Assembly: GCA_949130485.1 (NCBI GenBank)
Contig: OX422195.1
Coordinates: forward strand, 6,681,566 to 6,745,565
Direction: 5' to 3'
Origin: Agelas oroides
Lineage: Eukaryota; Porifera; Demospongiae; Agelasida; Agelasidae
Length of the DNA: 64,000 nucleotides
Position 1 is the first letter of the stretch. Each line of letters starts with the position of its first letter. The translations under genes and the position numbers were made by a program. Below are positions 9,648 to 22,500 of the stretch, in pieces. Under the pieces are notes generated by a model that saw nothing but the letters and a program-made list of their open reading frames with translations, was not told where the DNA came from and did not search any database.

Positions 9648-10974
9648 GTGTGATTGTACAAATTATGCAGAGACTCCTGAGGCCAGACATTCACGCCTGC
9701 AACTAGATAGACAAGGGCCTCGTCAGCAGAGAGACGTGAACCTTGATGTACCTCTCTTTGAACAACCTGTAGTTCACTCCAAGATGTTAAACTTTCACTC
9801 TAAGCTAGCATCTTTGGAATTCTACATATGCACTTCATGCTTAGAGCGGTTCCCTAATCTGGCAATGTCAGCAAACAGCACAGAGTGTGCTCGCTGTGGT
9901 CGGGACAAGCGAATCCCTAAGCTGTATTCAGCAGCCAACAATATGATTCCTGGACCAGTTCCACCACAATTACAGGTAATACCCCCTGAAAATTACTCAC
10001 AAAGTATGCATTATTTAGCGTTAGCTTAGTTATTACATTCTTACATCTCTTGTACAATATAAGGGCTTACACAAGTTGAAGAAATGCTTGGTCTGCTGTC
10101 ATGCCAATAATGTCCATTTATCGACTACCACTCGGTCAGTATGGGTACACAGGCCATGTGATCAACCTACCTCAGGATGTGGTGTCATTTGCAAATAGCC
10201 TTCCAAGAGTGCCGTCAGAGTTGGATGTTTTAGTTATACGAAAGGACAGTGAACAATCCCACCGTGATTTTCGTGTACGTAGATCTGTTGTGCAAGAAGC
10301 TCTGACATGGCTACTAGAGAACAACAGATACTACAGAGCCAATGCCATACGTCTCAATGAGGAGGCTCTTCATCGGCTACCCCAAGATGGCAATTTGACA
10401 GATATGAGATCTCTACAGCTAGGTGAATCATCTACATATGAGTGTGAGCCATCTGAAGATCTATATGGAGCCCACCTTTCCACTTCATTTGTTCCTAATG
10501 CTACACAGCAGAGGACAGAGCAAGAGACTGTGCAGCAGTCCATTCAAGACCTACAGAGTGGACACCCTTATGTGGCCCACCATTGGAGGAGCACTTCAAT
10601 TATCATTCTATATACAACCATTTTTATTTCCTATCAAATTATCAATCTTCAAGTCAAACTGACACCTTATAATCTTATATACCTCGCTCACGCTCGCCCC
10701 AAACATGTTGTGCATGCTACTAGTATACGCTGTTCGCCAGACCCTCTCCCTTCTCTAGCGGAAGTGGGTCGGGCTTGCGAGACTAACGTCGATTATACAG
10801 CAAAATCGCGATGGTACGGTGAGTGTACGGGACTCGTAATTGTGTGGATGGTAGTCCACGTGAAATGAGCATGGGATTTATAAGCTTGCATGCAAAGCCT
10901 TATTAAACTCATGTGCTTTGCACTTGGTTTTTATGAGGCTTTGCTTGGACTTCTAAACCCCCCAGATGAAGAAG

Positions 10975-11035
10975 GTTGATGTTTGGATTGACAATTTCAC
11001 TTCAAAGCGTTTGAATTTATGACAATCTTAGCTCT
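10975..11035. repeat. Fragment inverted relative to 11529-11580
   Basis: GATGTTTGGATTGACAATTT and CACTTCAAAGCG...TATGACAAT recur in inverted orientation at 11529-11580, within the 195-bp element. It is probably a relic of a related element. Confidence 0.45.
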
Positions 11036-11125
11036 TTCTACTATCATACTGTACACACCATGCATCTCCCCTCGGCCTATCCTCCCATGTCACTTAGCAA
11101 TACAATAAATAAAAAAACAGCAGGA

Positions 11126-11950
11126 ACAAGTCACAAAAAAGTTTTCTGAATGAAAACAAGTGCATGTAGGGATGGAACCCTCAAAAATAGATGGGAATGA
11201 CACCACAACAATTTCACACCATCCCTACATCTTGTGCCATTTTGCCAACTATGCACACCAAAAAACTCTCTCGCCTATTCACACCCACTAAATGAATACT
11301 AGCTGTACTCAGCGCTGCTCACTCCACAGCCTTTTACATAAAGACAATCCATATCTGCCATGTTCAGCAGCAATAAAATTTCACAGCATAACTACTCCAA
11401 CATACCATACAGACCCAGCTCATGCACTCGACAGTTTCTGCATTCAAGACTAGTCTCACAAGCCAGACCATTTCTGTTCCACAGTGCAGATTGCTTTCAG
11501 TATCGGCACGTGGAGGAAGGAACTAAGAATCGTCATAAATGCTTTGAAGTGAAATTGTAAATCCAAACATCAAACTTCTTCCCTCTGTGTGCCGCATACT
11601 GAAAGCAATCGGCGCGGCGCAGAAAGGGTCTGGCTTGCAACACTAATTCAAGACAGACCCTACCTGCCATTCTCGGCATAGCAACTACATCGCAACCACC
11701 CACAACATAACTCACCCCCATGCACATCAACATGCACTCCACACCCAGCACTACCCATCCCACTGCCTTCCACAACACTCCTATGAACACAACTAACGAA
11801 CACAAAGCATAGTTGGCAAAATGGCACAAGATGTAGGGATGGTGTGAAATTGTTGTGGTGTCATTCCCATCTAGTTTGGTTGGTTTTTGAGGGTTCCATC
11901 CCTATAATACATGCACTTGTTTTCATTCAGAAAACTTTTTTGTGACTTGT
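11126..11950. mobile_element. MITE with ~130-bp inverted repeats
   Basis: The left arm 11126-11255 (ACAAGTCACAAAAAAGTTTT; GGGATGGAACCCTCAAAAA; TGTGCCATTTTGCCAACTATG) is repeated inverted at about 11810-11950. The interior contains the separate 195-bp element 11451-11645. Open frames here are non-coding. Confidence 0.7.
11451..11645. mobile_element. TAGTCTCA-type MITE, 195 bp, exact 9-bp duplication, nested
   Basis: Starts TAGTCTCACAAGCCAGACC and ends GGTCTGGCTTGCAACACTA. It is flanked on both sides by ATTCAAGAC (11442-11450 and 11646-11654). A second inverted pair lies inside (GATTGCTTTCAGTAT / ATACTGAAAGCAATC). That inner pair also forms the ends of the element at 13325-13640. Confidence 0.8.
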
Positions 11951-13043
11951 ATAAAATCTTTTGGAGGTCAAAAAGGGGGTTTGAGTGAACCCCCTCGAAC
12001 CCCCCCTGCCTACGGGCCTGGTGTTAAAACATTAGTGAGGCCTTGCTTCAAATTTGTGCTTTAGCATGCAGCATCATGTTTCAGCTTCATACCCAGGTCC
12101 CAGTTTTTCTGATTGCCTGGGAACTATACGTAAGTTCCACCTTCCATGTTAGGATACTATCTGGGTACAAGTCTTTAGTGAAGGTTCTAGTCACGGCATG
12201 TGACACTTGCAGTAGGATACTAATCACTCATACACTTGTTAGGCTTGGAGTATACTACAGTTGTTTTCTATATATTTTATTCCTCCTTTGTAGTTATTGC
12301 CGATGGTGGATGCCTTGAGGCTTACCAAGTAGACTTCATAGGACAAAGTGTGCATATGCTTCATGTCATCTAGTTATTAAATTGCTAGAGTCTGTGAAGG
12401 AAAGTGGTTGTGTTTCCAAGTAGGTGCATGAGTTCTCATTAGAGAGCATAAATTTATTACAGTCCACCAGTCCAGTCCAGTGATAGTAGACTACCAGCAC
12501 TGAAGTGAAGCCCTATAGTGAAAAGGTACGATGAAGCTGCTATTCTGTCTTGACAGTGTTGTTTTCTGCATCATTAAAACCCCACTTGTGCATACACACT
12601 AAAGTAATAGCACTTGCTGGAGAAACTGGTACTGTTTTTCTTTCTAACTTCTTAAACTTGCAACAGTTGCAAGAGTGAGAACCATGCATGCCATCGCCAT
12701 CCTGTCAGAATTTTTGCTGACTGATTGAATCACACAGTTAACTTTCTTGCATGTAACTGGAATATGGTATGATGTATATAAATTGACCTCATTGGTTCCC
12801 AGGCCTGAACATTGGCGGGAAATAATTTCAGGATTCTGTGACATAGACTTCTCTACCAGTCCAGACCACAAAATTAGTGAAAGAATTCTCTGTTGTTTTT
12901 TTTCTCCTGTTACCATAGTTTACAAGTACAAGCTACAAAGAATCTGAAGGTGATAAATAGGCAAAGTTGTACAAACCTTAACAGTCAAGAATGAATTGTA
13001 CCTGGCTAGAAAAGGTTTGAAATGAACTGAAAGCTAATTCTGC
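11951..13043. other. 3' flank of the large minus-strand gene; no gene seen
   Basis: This region lies downstream of the TAA at 13044 on the minus strand, so part of it should be 3' UTR. I found no convincing coding frame or repeat element. Confidence 0.4.
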
Positions 13044-14609
13044 TTACAAGAGACTGACATTCATGGAGTTTAACAAATGATCTACTTCCTGAAGGGACTG
13101 TCTCTCTATGTGGCTCAGTCTGATGATTTCGGCCATGTAGCCGTGAGTGGTGCCAGTAAGGAACCCGATCTCCTTGCTGAGAATGTTGCACAGGTCTCTC
13201 CTGGCCTGCATCAGCTGTTGAATGGCATCTAGCTCTGTCAAGACACCTGTGACAGGCAGGGATATAGTACAGGCAATGAGACTTAATTCATGTTTGCCTT
13301 GCATGCAAGTGAGACCTAACCAAGTGCAGATTGCTTTCAGTATCACAGAGCAACTTTGATTTGGGCAGGATTTTGTGTGCCATGCAGCAATTTGAGTGTG
13401 GCCAATTAACTTGCAGTATTGGATACACCATGCAGCTGTAAGTAACTCAGTTAATTCTTCTGTTGACTGCTGACTTTCTGCTGCTAAAGCCTGTCAAAAT
13501 CAATTCTTTTGGTCACAACTTAAATGGTAAAGCAAGTACCATAAATCGTATTTCAATTTAACACTTTAAATATGTCTACAAAAACCTGCCAAGCGTCATC
13601 AAACCCTTCTTTCCCCATGTGTGATACTGAAAGCAATCTGTAATGAGTTGAAGCTACCACCTCGAGCTACTCATACTAACACCAGGCCCCCAATACTCAC
13701 CTACAGTATCCTGGTCTGCCATTGTTGCTGTATCCATGGCAACATCATGTGACCTCTCCAGCAATTTCCGGAGGTCCTCCTCCTCCACTGCTACCAGCAA
13801 ATTCCGCATGCACTCGGCAAACTGAAGATCTGCAAAGGAACAGTAGAAAGTACGTCCCTATGGAGTATCCACAAGCACAAAATTACTTGGGACTTTGGTT
13901 TACGCAGTGAACCTTGTGGTGATCTAAATGGTACATCAAGCCTTTTAGTGGGAATGTTTTGCCAGAGGAAATTTTTTGCCAGTGAAACTTTTTTCCAAAG
14001 CTGGTAGTGTAGTATTGCAGTAAAATTTTACACGCTTTATTTTCAGCAATTAACAGGTGCACTACCACCTGTGCAGTAAGGATTGTGATGTTTTAGAGCA
14101 TTTTGCTTCAACTGTAAATAAACACATGTTTAATGGAATGAGGTGAAATAGAGGAATTGAAAAGGCGGCAGTCACTAGGAATTTAACCTGGGGTCTCTGA
14201 TTGAGCTGCCAGTGCTCTGGACACTGAGCCACAACCACCAGCTCTCCGTGAGGCTGAAAACTGTGTCAGATTAGCAAGCTGTCCTGATTTCAAAGGGAAA
14301 ATAATACATGATGTTGGGACTTGGTTAACCTCTTACCTGCGTAACCAAGCTAGTGTCAAATTCAGAGATATATCTTGGTACGTGGTGGGGTTAATTATCA
14401 AATCAAAGATAGTGAAGGATTGACATTTCATCAGGGGTCATGACATTTGGGTCACTCTCAAGATCATCCAGTACTTGAGCTCAGGTCTTACCTTCTACAG
14501 TGGCAAGTGTCTTGTTGTGAGGAGTGGATGCACCAGACACGGGCATGGAGGTACTGAGCACCTGGGGTCTCAAGGCAGGAGGCTGGGACTGCTTGGGGGG
14601 AGCCGAGTT
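13044..14609 (-). CDS. Exons 17-19 of the large gene: linker and C-terminal helical segment
   Basis: Exon 14492-14609 is a Pro/Ser linker ([16 protein letters not shown]). Exon 13701-13829 ([20 protein letters not shown]) and exon 13044-13246 ([20 protein letters not shown] ... [17 protein letters not shown]) are amphipathic helices that could form a coiled coil or a partner-binding surface. Splice sites are consensus (GTAAGA and GTGAGT donors, CAG acceptors). Confidence 0.65.
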
Positions 14610-17600
14610 CTGAGAAACAAAGTGATACACTGCGTAACTATAGAGATAACCCTTTCAAACACCCAGCATGTCCACACATCAGTACCAATGTAGGTGCAGT
14701 ACCAATGTAGGTGCAGTACCAATGTAGGTGCAGTACCAATGTAGGTGCAGTACCAGGGCTGGGAACTAGTGTACTCTACTAGTCGATATGCAAATGATCA
14801 AATGAGAATCCAGAATGTTTTCAACCTGTGTATAGCCAGCATGGAGCAACCACTAACACGTCGTGCACAGTAGGTGACTTTGGGCAATATTTGGTGTTGC
14901 AAGGCGTCTCCGAACTCGACAACAGGTAGGATCATGCATGTGGTATTCATTGGAGTATATTGGGCATAACACTTAGACCTGTCTTAAAAGAGTTTATTGG
15001 CTATTCATATCTACACAATTAGCCTCGCACCCAGACTCTTTATGCATGGAAGAGACAAATGAGTCTGGGTACGAGGCTAACACACATCAGCTTTCTAAAG
15101 TTCTAGCAGAGTGGCATACAAGCGGCTGTAGTTCTCTCACTGAATCTGAGGGGGAAGACGTTCCAATCTGGAGGGGGATACTAAAGTCATCCAGCAGCAT
15201 CTGCAGATCCTCAAGTTTCATCAGTCGTCCTGGGGCACCCCTGCAAGGGGAGGAGGACACATGGAAAGGAAGTGAGTACAGCTCTGTCATACATGCACAC
15301 ACACACACACGCACCACCACAGTGAACCACAACAGTGAGGCTAGCTGCCTCCCTCCACTCCCTCTACACACACTCACACTCACACATGCACACACACACA
15401 CACACGCACCACCACAGTGAACCACAACAGTGAGGCTAGCTGCATCCCTCCACTCCCTCTACACACACTCACACTCACACACTCACTCTCTCACACACAC
15501 ACCCTCACCACAGTGAACCACAACAGTGAGGCCTTGCTGCCTCCCTCCACTCCCTCTACACATACTCACACTCACACACTCACTCACTCACTCACACACA
15601 CACCCTCACCTCAGTGAGATGACTCCAGCAGACCGTAGCAGTGTGGCCTGCTGCCCAGTGGGCATGTGTGTCTCTAGCTCCAACCTCTTGAGCACGCTGG
15701 TGAGGTGGTTGCGGTTCACCTCCGGGAAGTATTTCCTCCAGACCTCCGGCAGACATGCATACTCCTCCCCATTCCATGCCCGCAGAATTGAGATGTACTG
15801 ACCATCACTACACTCCACTTCATGAAGGGTTGACTCAAATCCTGCAGATGCGTAAAATAACCATAGATCAGAAAGTGCTTGCTTAAAACTCATGTAGTTT
15901 AAATTGTGCTTTGAATTTCACATTAATTTTTGTAAAGTGCAATAGTTACGTAGTGTGGCATGTATAAATTTTGCATATTTAATTTTAGCAACAAGTAAAC
16001 ATATATGAATAAACGAAAGAGGTGACATATTGATTAGCTGCTCTCTTAGCGAATAGCCTATACTCCTTTACATTTGAAGCTGCAATAGAACGGTCAACAA
16101 CTGTATTATATTTATCGTATTTATTCACATAATCCAATCTAGTGCAAGAAATTCAATTCTGGGAGTTAATGGGTGGATCCAACTTAGCGGAAGCTGCCAC
16201 TAATTAATTTTGGGTTGATCCAATTTAGCGCAATACCAGGAATGAAGCCTCTCAGTTGTGCAGTCAGTTTATTTTGTGACAACAAAGGGCTGTCAAGAAC
16301 AATTTCCAGGAGAAAGAGCTATCCCATGAATGTTCTACTTGGTGTTAAGACTTTGTTGCTGCAGCTGCTACTGTCTATTAAGAACCTCACTTCTGGAGAA
16401 CTGAAGGCTAGGAACTCTTTGCATTTCTGTTTGACCCCAAAAAAGTCAATTCCTGGAATTTATGGGTGGATCTAACTTAACACGTATGCCCACTCAAATT
16501 ATTTAATTTGCACGCATTTTATCCGAATAAATAGGGTATGCTATCATCAACTTACATTACAATCCCCTATATAAGTAAATCAGGTTACATGTGCTAATGT
16601 TGTAGTGTCAGTATATGAAACAGTTGTTGTCCAAACAGACAAATGGAGTGATCAACAAACAGACCCACAGACGCACCATGTTCATCCTCATCCAGCATTC
16701 CCCCCACTCCAGGACCTCCAGCTACTGGCACCACGGCTGGACTCTGGATACCATTGGAAGGAAGCCCTGGTGACTGGAGGGAGGGAGGGAGGGGGGGAGG
16801 GAGGGAGGGGGGGAGGGAGAGAGGGAGGGAGGGAGGGAGGGAGGGAGGGAGGGAGGGAGGGAGGGAGGGAGGGAGGGAGGGAGGGAGGGAGAGAGAGAGA
16901 GAGGGAGGGAGGGAGGGAGGGAGGGAGGGAGGGAGGGAGAGAGAGACAGACAGAAGGAGAGAGGGGAGGAGGAAGGGAGGAAAGGAAAAGGGGGAAGGTG
17001 AGAGGGAGGGAGGTAAGAAGGGAAAGAGGGAAATAGGGAGGAAGGAAAGAAGGAGAGGGGAGAGGAGTAAGTGAGAGAGGGAAGAAGTAAAATGGAAAGG
17101 AAGGGGAGGGAAGAGAGGAACAAGGAGAAGATGGTAAATATGCGAGGGAAGAATAGGAGGAAGAGAAGCAAGGGAGTGGAGAAGGAAGAAGTAAGGAAAG
17201 AGGAGGTGTATATGTAATTAACAGGCTATCACAAATAAATAGCATAACTGTACAGGTACCTCAAGGGAAGAATGCACACTCCTTACCATGAGGGGTGAGG
17301 TGGAGGCGTTGATGTTTTCCAGGTGTTGGTGCACTTCCTCGGGGACTGGCTCCTGGAGTGCGTCCAGCAGTGCCCAGAGATCCTCCGCAGCAATGAGACG
17401 ACACATTGGGGACCTTTGAAGGGAGGAGGAGGAGGAAAGCAGAAAATTAATAGCGTACATGTACGTACATGTATATATGACTATGAGATAACACTAACAC
17501 ACAGGGACCTTTGGTAGAGGGATAGGAAGAAACTGATATGTACAACCCTACAGCATAGCCAACTGGAGTACAACAGAGTGACTTTCAGTTCAGAACATTT

Positions 17601-17643
17601 GTGTGCGTGCATGTGTGCATGCATGCACGCACACATGCACGCA

Positions 17644-17699
<56 letters not shown>

Positions 17700-19452
17700 A
17701 CCTGTTTGAGTGCAGTCCGAGCGCCTGCAGTTTCTTCAGCAAGGTTATGTCACCAGATTCCATGGGGAGGTTCAAGTCCTTCACCACCTCAAACACTTCC
17801 GACTTCACATGATCAGTTAGCACCTGTATAGAAGGGGAGAGGTGGAGGGTGGAAGGGTGAGGGGAGAGGATAAAGGTGGAGGGGAGAGGGTGAGGCATGG
17901 AGGGGTATAGGAAGGAGGGCGAGGCATGGAGGGATAGAGGAAGGAGGATGTAGGGATGAGGCATGGAAGGAGGAGGTGGAGGTGAGGGTAAAAATGTCAA
18001 CCAGACTCATAGTCAGAAGAGCCCCACAGCCAAGGAAAGAATTGCACTTATCAATAAAATTATGGGCACTATACACACACACCTTGATGCACAGCTCCTG
18101 AAGACAGAACTTGGGAACACCCCTCTCGTCCACCAGCACCGTGATGTCTGCATCAGCCCAGGGAATGCGACCATATTGGTAGCCTGAGAGAGGAAAAGGA
18201 ACATGTGACATGCTAAGTCTCCTAGGATGAAAGTACCAGTATCCCTCCTTTCCTCCCTTTTCCCTTTTCCCCTCCCTCCCCTTCCTTCCCACTCTCTCCC
18301 TCCCTCCATCCCTGCCTCCCTCCCTGCCTCCCTCCCTGCCTTCCTCCCTCCCTCCCTTATCTCGTTTTCCTCCTCCCTTCTCCCTCCCTCCTCCCTGTGC
18401 AGACTCACCTGCTTGCTTGGATTTGACACTCTTTTGCACAGAGGCTTCAGCTGGAGTTGCGGCTCTTGACTCATCTCCGTCCTCTTCTCCCTCCCCCTGG
18501 AAGACATCGGAGCACTCTGCCGAGAATTCTGTCTCTGCTGTGGAGGGGTGACAGGTGGTCTGTGTGTGTGTGGAGAGGGGGGGAGGGGGGAAATGTGCAA
18601 GTAGCTATATGACTTGATATGCAAAGACCAATATCACATGTACCGTATTCTACGTATTATCCGCCCATGGGCGGGCCACTTAAGTGCTAGCTGAAAGAGG
18701 GGGGGTGGGCGGATAATACGTGGTTTTGGTAAACGCGATGTAGTATCCGCCCAGCCAGGAAGTTCAGCTACAATTATGTGATTATGTACTTAGTCTTTTG
18801 TTGACTGTAAACAAATCATTGAAAAATCAAACAGAGTATAAGCATACATATGGTAGAGATCTGGAAAATATCGCTGTAAAATAATTTCGTGGTTGAGACC
18901 AACCGCGACGATTTAACGCGTGAATAAAACATTTATGCGGCAATGATCAACGAATAGGCCTGCATGCGCACGTCCACACCTCCCGAGGTAAATGTCCGAT
19001 CGATGACTACTCCTGACAGCGACACCGTTATAGCCAGCGATACCTGGTTCTCCCAATACCTGGTAGCAGACTAAACGCTAGGAGCGCTCCAGGCACTCGT
19101 CCATATTGTAACCGTCAACCGTTAAAAATATTTCGCGGATGGAACGAACAAAAATTTTTACGCGAATTGTTTTTAACGTGAAAATTTCCCGATCTACGGT
19201 ATGATCGACAAACGTAACTGACGGTCTAAGCTGGAATGCCAAAATCGGCTATTCTCAAAGCCATCTACATGTGAAGAATTTGTCACCTACTTGCCTGCTG
19301 TCGTTGTCGTTCCCAGTACAGGGAGCAGTCCCGCGGTAAAAGGTGGGCGGATACTATATATATAGATACCTTCCACATAACTTTTGGCCGAAGAAGGGGG
19401 TGGGCGGATAATACATCATGGGCAGATAATACGTAGAATACGGTACACATCC

Positions 19453-19497
<45 letters not shown>

Positions 19498-19498
19498 C

Positions 19499-19551
<53 letters not shown>

Positions 19552-22500
19552 CAGCCTTCTGTCTGTCTGCTGTCTGTCTGTCTCTCTGCCTGTCTGTCTG
19601 TCGTCTGTCTAGTAACTACCTGACTCTTAGATAAGGTACCTGATGTTGACTTGATTTTTGGGGTCCCTCGTTGGAGGGGAAGGGAAGAGGAACACTGCGA
19701 ACACGCCTCCTCTTGCGAACCCCAAACATAAAGTCCAACTTGCGAACCAAGGCAGGGCTCTCCTTTTCTGTAGAATCTGGTCACAGAGAAGAGAGATATT
19801 TGAAAAGTTGATGACCACTACCTTGTTAGAATCTTCAAGCATCAAACTGTGTGCACCAACTAATTTTGCAGGTTTGTGTAAGAAAATCTTCCACTATGCG
19901 GTAACACGCTAGCCACTTTCACTTTTGAGCACCATCTATACACACATTACAGCACACAGTACTTCTTTTACCCTATGCCAGGTGCCTCCCCCACATCTCA
20001 CCATCAGGCTTGAGCATAGCAATGCCATGCAACCCTAAACTATGTGTCACTGTCCCACATCTCACCATCAGGCTTGAGCATAGCAATGGGGGCACCATCC
20101 AACCCTAAACTATGTGTCACTGTCCCACATCTCACCATCAGGCTTGGGCATAGCAATGCCATGCAACCCTAAACTATGTGTCACTGTCCCACATCTCACC
20201 ATCAGGCTTGGGCATAGCAATGGGGGCACCATCCAACCCTAAACTATGTGTCACTGTCCCACATCTCACCATCAGGCTTGGGCATAGCAATGGGGGCACC
20301 ATCCAACCCTAAACTATGTGCCACTGTCTCATATCTCACCATCAGGCTTGGGCATAGCAATGGGGGCACCATGCAGGCTCTCTCCACAGTCCACACAGGC
20401 GGGCATCCTGGCTAGGTTGACACGCCCACAATAGACACACTGGCGCCGACCAAATGTGAAGACACCAAATGTCTTTGAGCATACAGGACACTTCTTGCAC
20501 TTCCTCAGAACTGGAGTGCCACAGTGGGGACAGGGCTTCTTCTTGCCGGGCTTCCGGCTGAGTAGGGGGGGGGGGGGGGGGGTCATTGATGTGCATATGT
20601 ATGCATACAACTGAGATCTTGTGCACTGCAACATCAGTTCATTTGAGTCGGCTTACATGATCCATGCAATGTAACAAGGCAAGAGCGCATAAGAACGGGC
20701 GGCTAGAGTAAGACCGTGTAACTCCAATAGAAGCCCGTAGTCCGGACAAAATTATTGAACCGTACTAAAAATAGAACACCCGGTCACGTGCTTAGCAACA
20801 ATGGCTGATGTCTACGCACAGCTGTGCAGTATGTGTTACTACTTTTTAGTACTCGCAGTAAATTCCGCCCGGTTTCGAATTTTATGTAGTTACACGCTCG
20901 TTCTTATGCGCTCTTGAACAAGGTTAAAAGGTGAAGGGCAGATACAGCAATATGGCCTAATTTTAGTGCCATATCAGACTACATATATGTATGTCATAAC
21001 TACCGGAAGTTCGACCAACCTGAGTGGAGGGGGAGTGGACGAGTGCTTGATGAGAGGGGGTGGAGATCTCACTCGGGCACTACCACCAACTTTATCTGCA
21101 TGGACTGTCCTCTGAGACAAAACAGGAGCCTCGTCGCCCTCTCCTCCATTCCCTTCTCCTTTGTCTTCCTCCTCCTGCTCCTCCTCCTCTTTCTTCTCAT
21201 CCTCCTGCTCCTCCTCCTCTTTCTTCTCCTCTTTCTCCTCCTTCTTCTCCTCCTTTTGTTCATGCTGTTGCTGCTCAAGAGCCACCTCATCAGACTTACG
21301 TGAACGTTTGCGGGACTTTTTCTTCTTCTTTGACACCTTCTCAAAGAAAGAACAGAAGGGAATACGCTCTAGGTCATTACCATCCAGGTCTTCTGGGTCC
21401 ACATTACTCAGGTCGATCACTGGAGGAGAAGAGAGTAAGGGGGGGGAGCACATGTGGATGGGTAACTTAGTGGACGGTTTAACACCAGAACAAAAGGTTG
21501 GTAGTCTTATGGGTCATGTAGCAGATTAAGTAACTGCTATGTGATTGTACTCCTTCCTTCTCTCCCATCTGTTCCCCTTACTTCTATTCTCATTTTTCCT
21601 TCTCTTCACTCTCTTACATGTAGTTCCCTCCACCCTCTCTTCTCCCCTCCCTCCTTCCCCCCTCTTTTCCTCCCCTCTCTCCTTCCCTCCTCCCCCCTCG
21701 TTCCCTTTCTCTCCCTTCCCCCTCCCTTTCTCCATTTGCTTCTCACCTTTCCTTCCATTAGGCAGCTCATTCCTGCAGAGGCACTCAACAGACGGTGGCA
21801 TGGTCAGGTCATAGTTTTCACACATGCCCTTCACATTACCCACCTGCAGTATGCGGCAGGTGTGGCAGGATTCCTGCATGCCTCCCATGCGCTTCAGGAC
21901 ATACACCTGGACAAAGGGGTAGGAGGGAGGGGAGGGAGGAGGGAGGGGAGGGAAGAGAGGGGGGAGGGAGAGAGGGAGGGAGAGAGGGAGGGAGAGAGGG
22001 AGGGAGGGAGGGAGAGAAGAGAAGAGAGAGGGAAGAGAGGGGGGAGGGAGAGAGGGAGGGAGGGAGGTGAGAGGGAAGACATGATCTGGCTGGTCAAAAT
22101 TGTTGCTCACTAAGCTCATGTTGATGTAATAATTAAGGATCTAGTGGTTCTTACCACATCCTAGTAATTTACATGTATATAAACCTGCACTGACCGACTC
22201 TTACCCAGTGAATGGGAGGCCTGAAGCTCTACCACATCCTGGTAATTTACATGTATATAAACCTGCACTGACCGACTCTTACCCAGTGAATGGGAGGCCT
22301 GAAGCTCTACCACATCCTGGTAATTTACATGTATATAAACCTGCACTGACCGACTCTTACCCAGTGAATGGGAGGCCTGAAGCTCTACCACATCCTGGTA
22401 ATTTACATGCATAACCTCAGACTCAGGTCTGGCTTGATAGACTAGGATGTTACCTAACCCACTGTGCAGGACAGCATCACACATGCATAACCTCAGACTC

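Larger units (their letters stand above)
8427..10600 (+). pseudogene. Decayed Helitron-type gene fragment (DUF6570 region)
   Basis: Exon 1 (8427-8562) starts MDSEENQRKQERLQRRR and is an Arg/Glu-rich helix ending at a GTAACA donor. Three related short coding blocks follow, each beginning ETPE: 9365-9433, 9497-9565 and the 5' part of 9671-9975. The last continues through a CxxC...CxxC block (CTSCLERFPNL, CARCGRDKRIPKLYS) to PPQLQ at a GTAATA donor. The next exon resumes at 10064 (GLTQVEEML), then one frameshift, then MPIMSIYRLPLGQYGY, GHVINLPQDV and SELDVLVIRKD. A further frameshift precedes WPTIGG near 10580, where similarity ends. These are the hallmark strings of the DUF6570 domain found upstream of the Helitron helicase-like domain. 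The Rep and helicase parts are missing. With two frameshifts and a lost acceptor at the first ETPE block, it is a pseudogene. Confidence 0.75.
7888..10785. mobile_element. TAGTCTCG-family MITE split by a 2.5-kb insertion, 9-bp duplication preserved
   Basis: The left part 7888 to about 8206 matches the element at 3361 up to GGGACACGGCTTG. The right part, about 10727-10785, continues at the next base of that element (TATACGCTGTTC) and ends GGGCTTGCGAGACTA. The outer flanks are both ACGTCGATT (7879-7887 and 10786-10794). The roughly 2.5 kb between them is foreign sequence with the decayed Helitron-type gene and a THAP element. The order of events is therefore MITE insertion first, then insertion of the gene-bearing DNA. 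Confidence 0.8.

Noticed and set aside
16605..17245. Frames of Gly-Arg-Glu or Pro-Ser-Leu repeats on both strands
   Set aside because: Simple (GGGA)n sequence is open in all frames; no gene.
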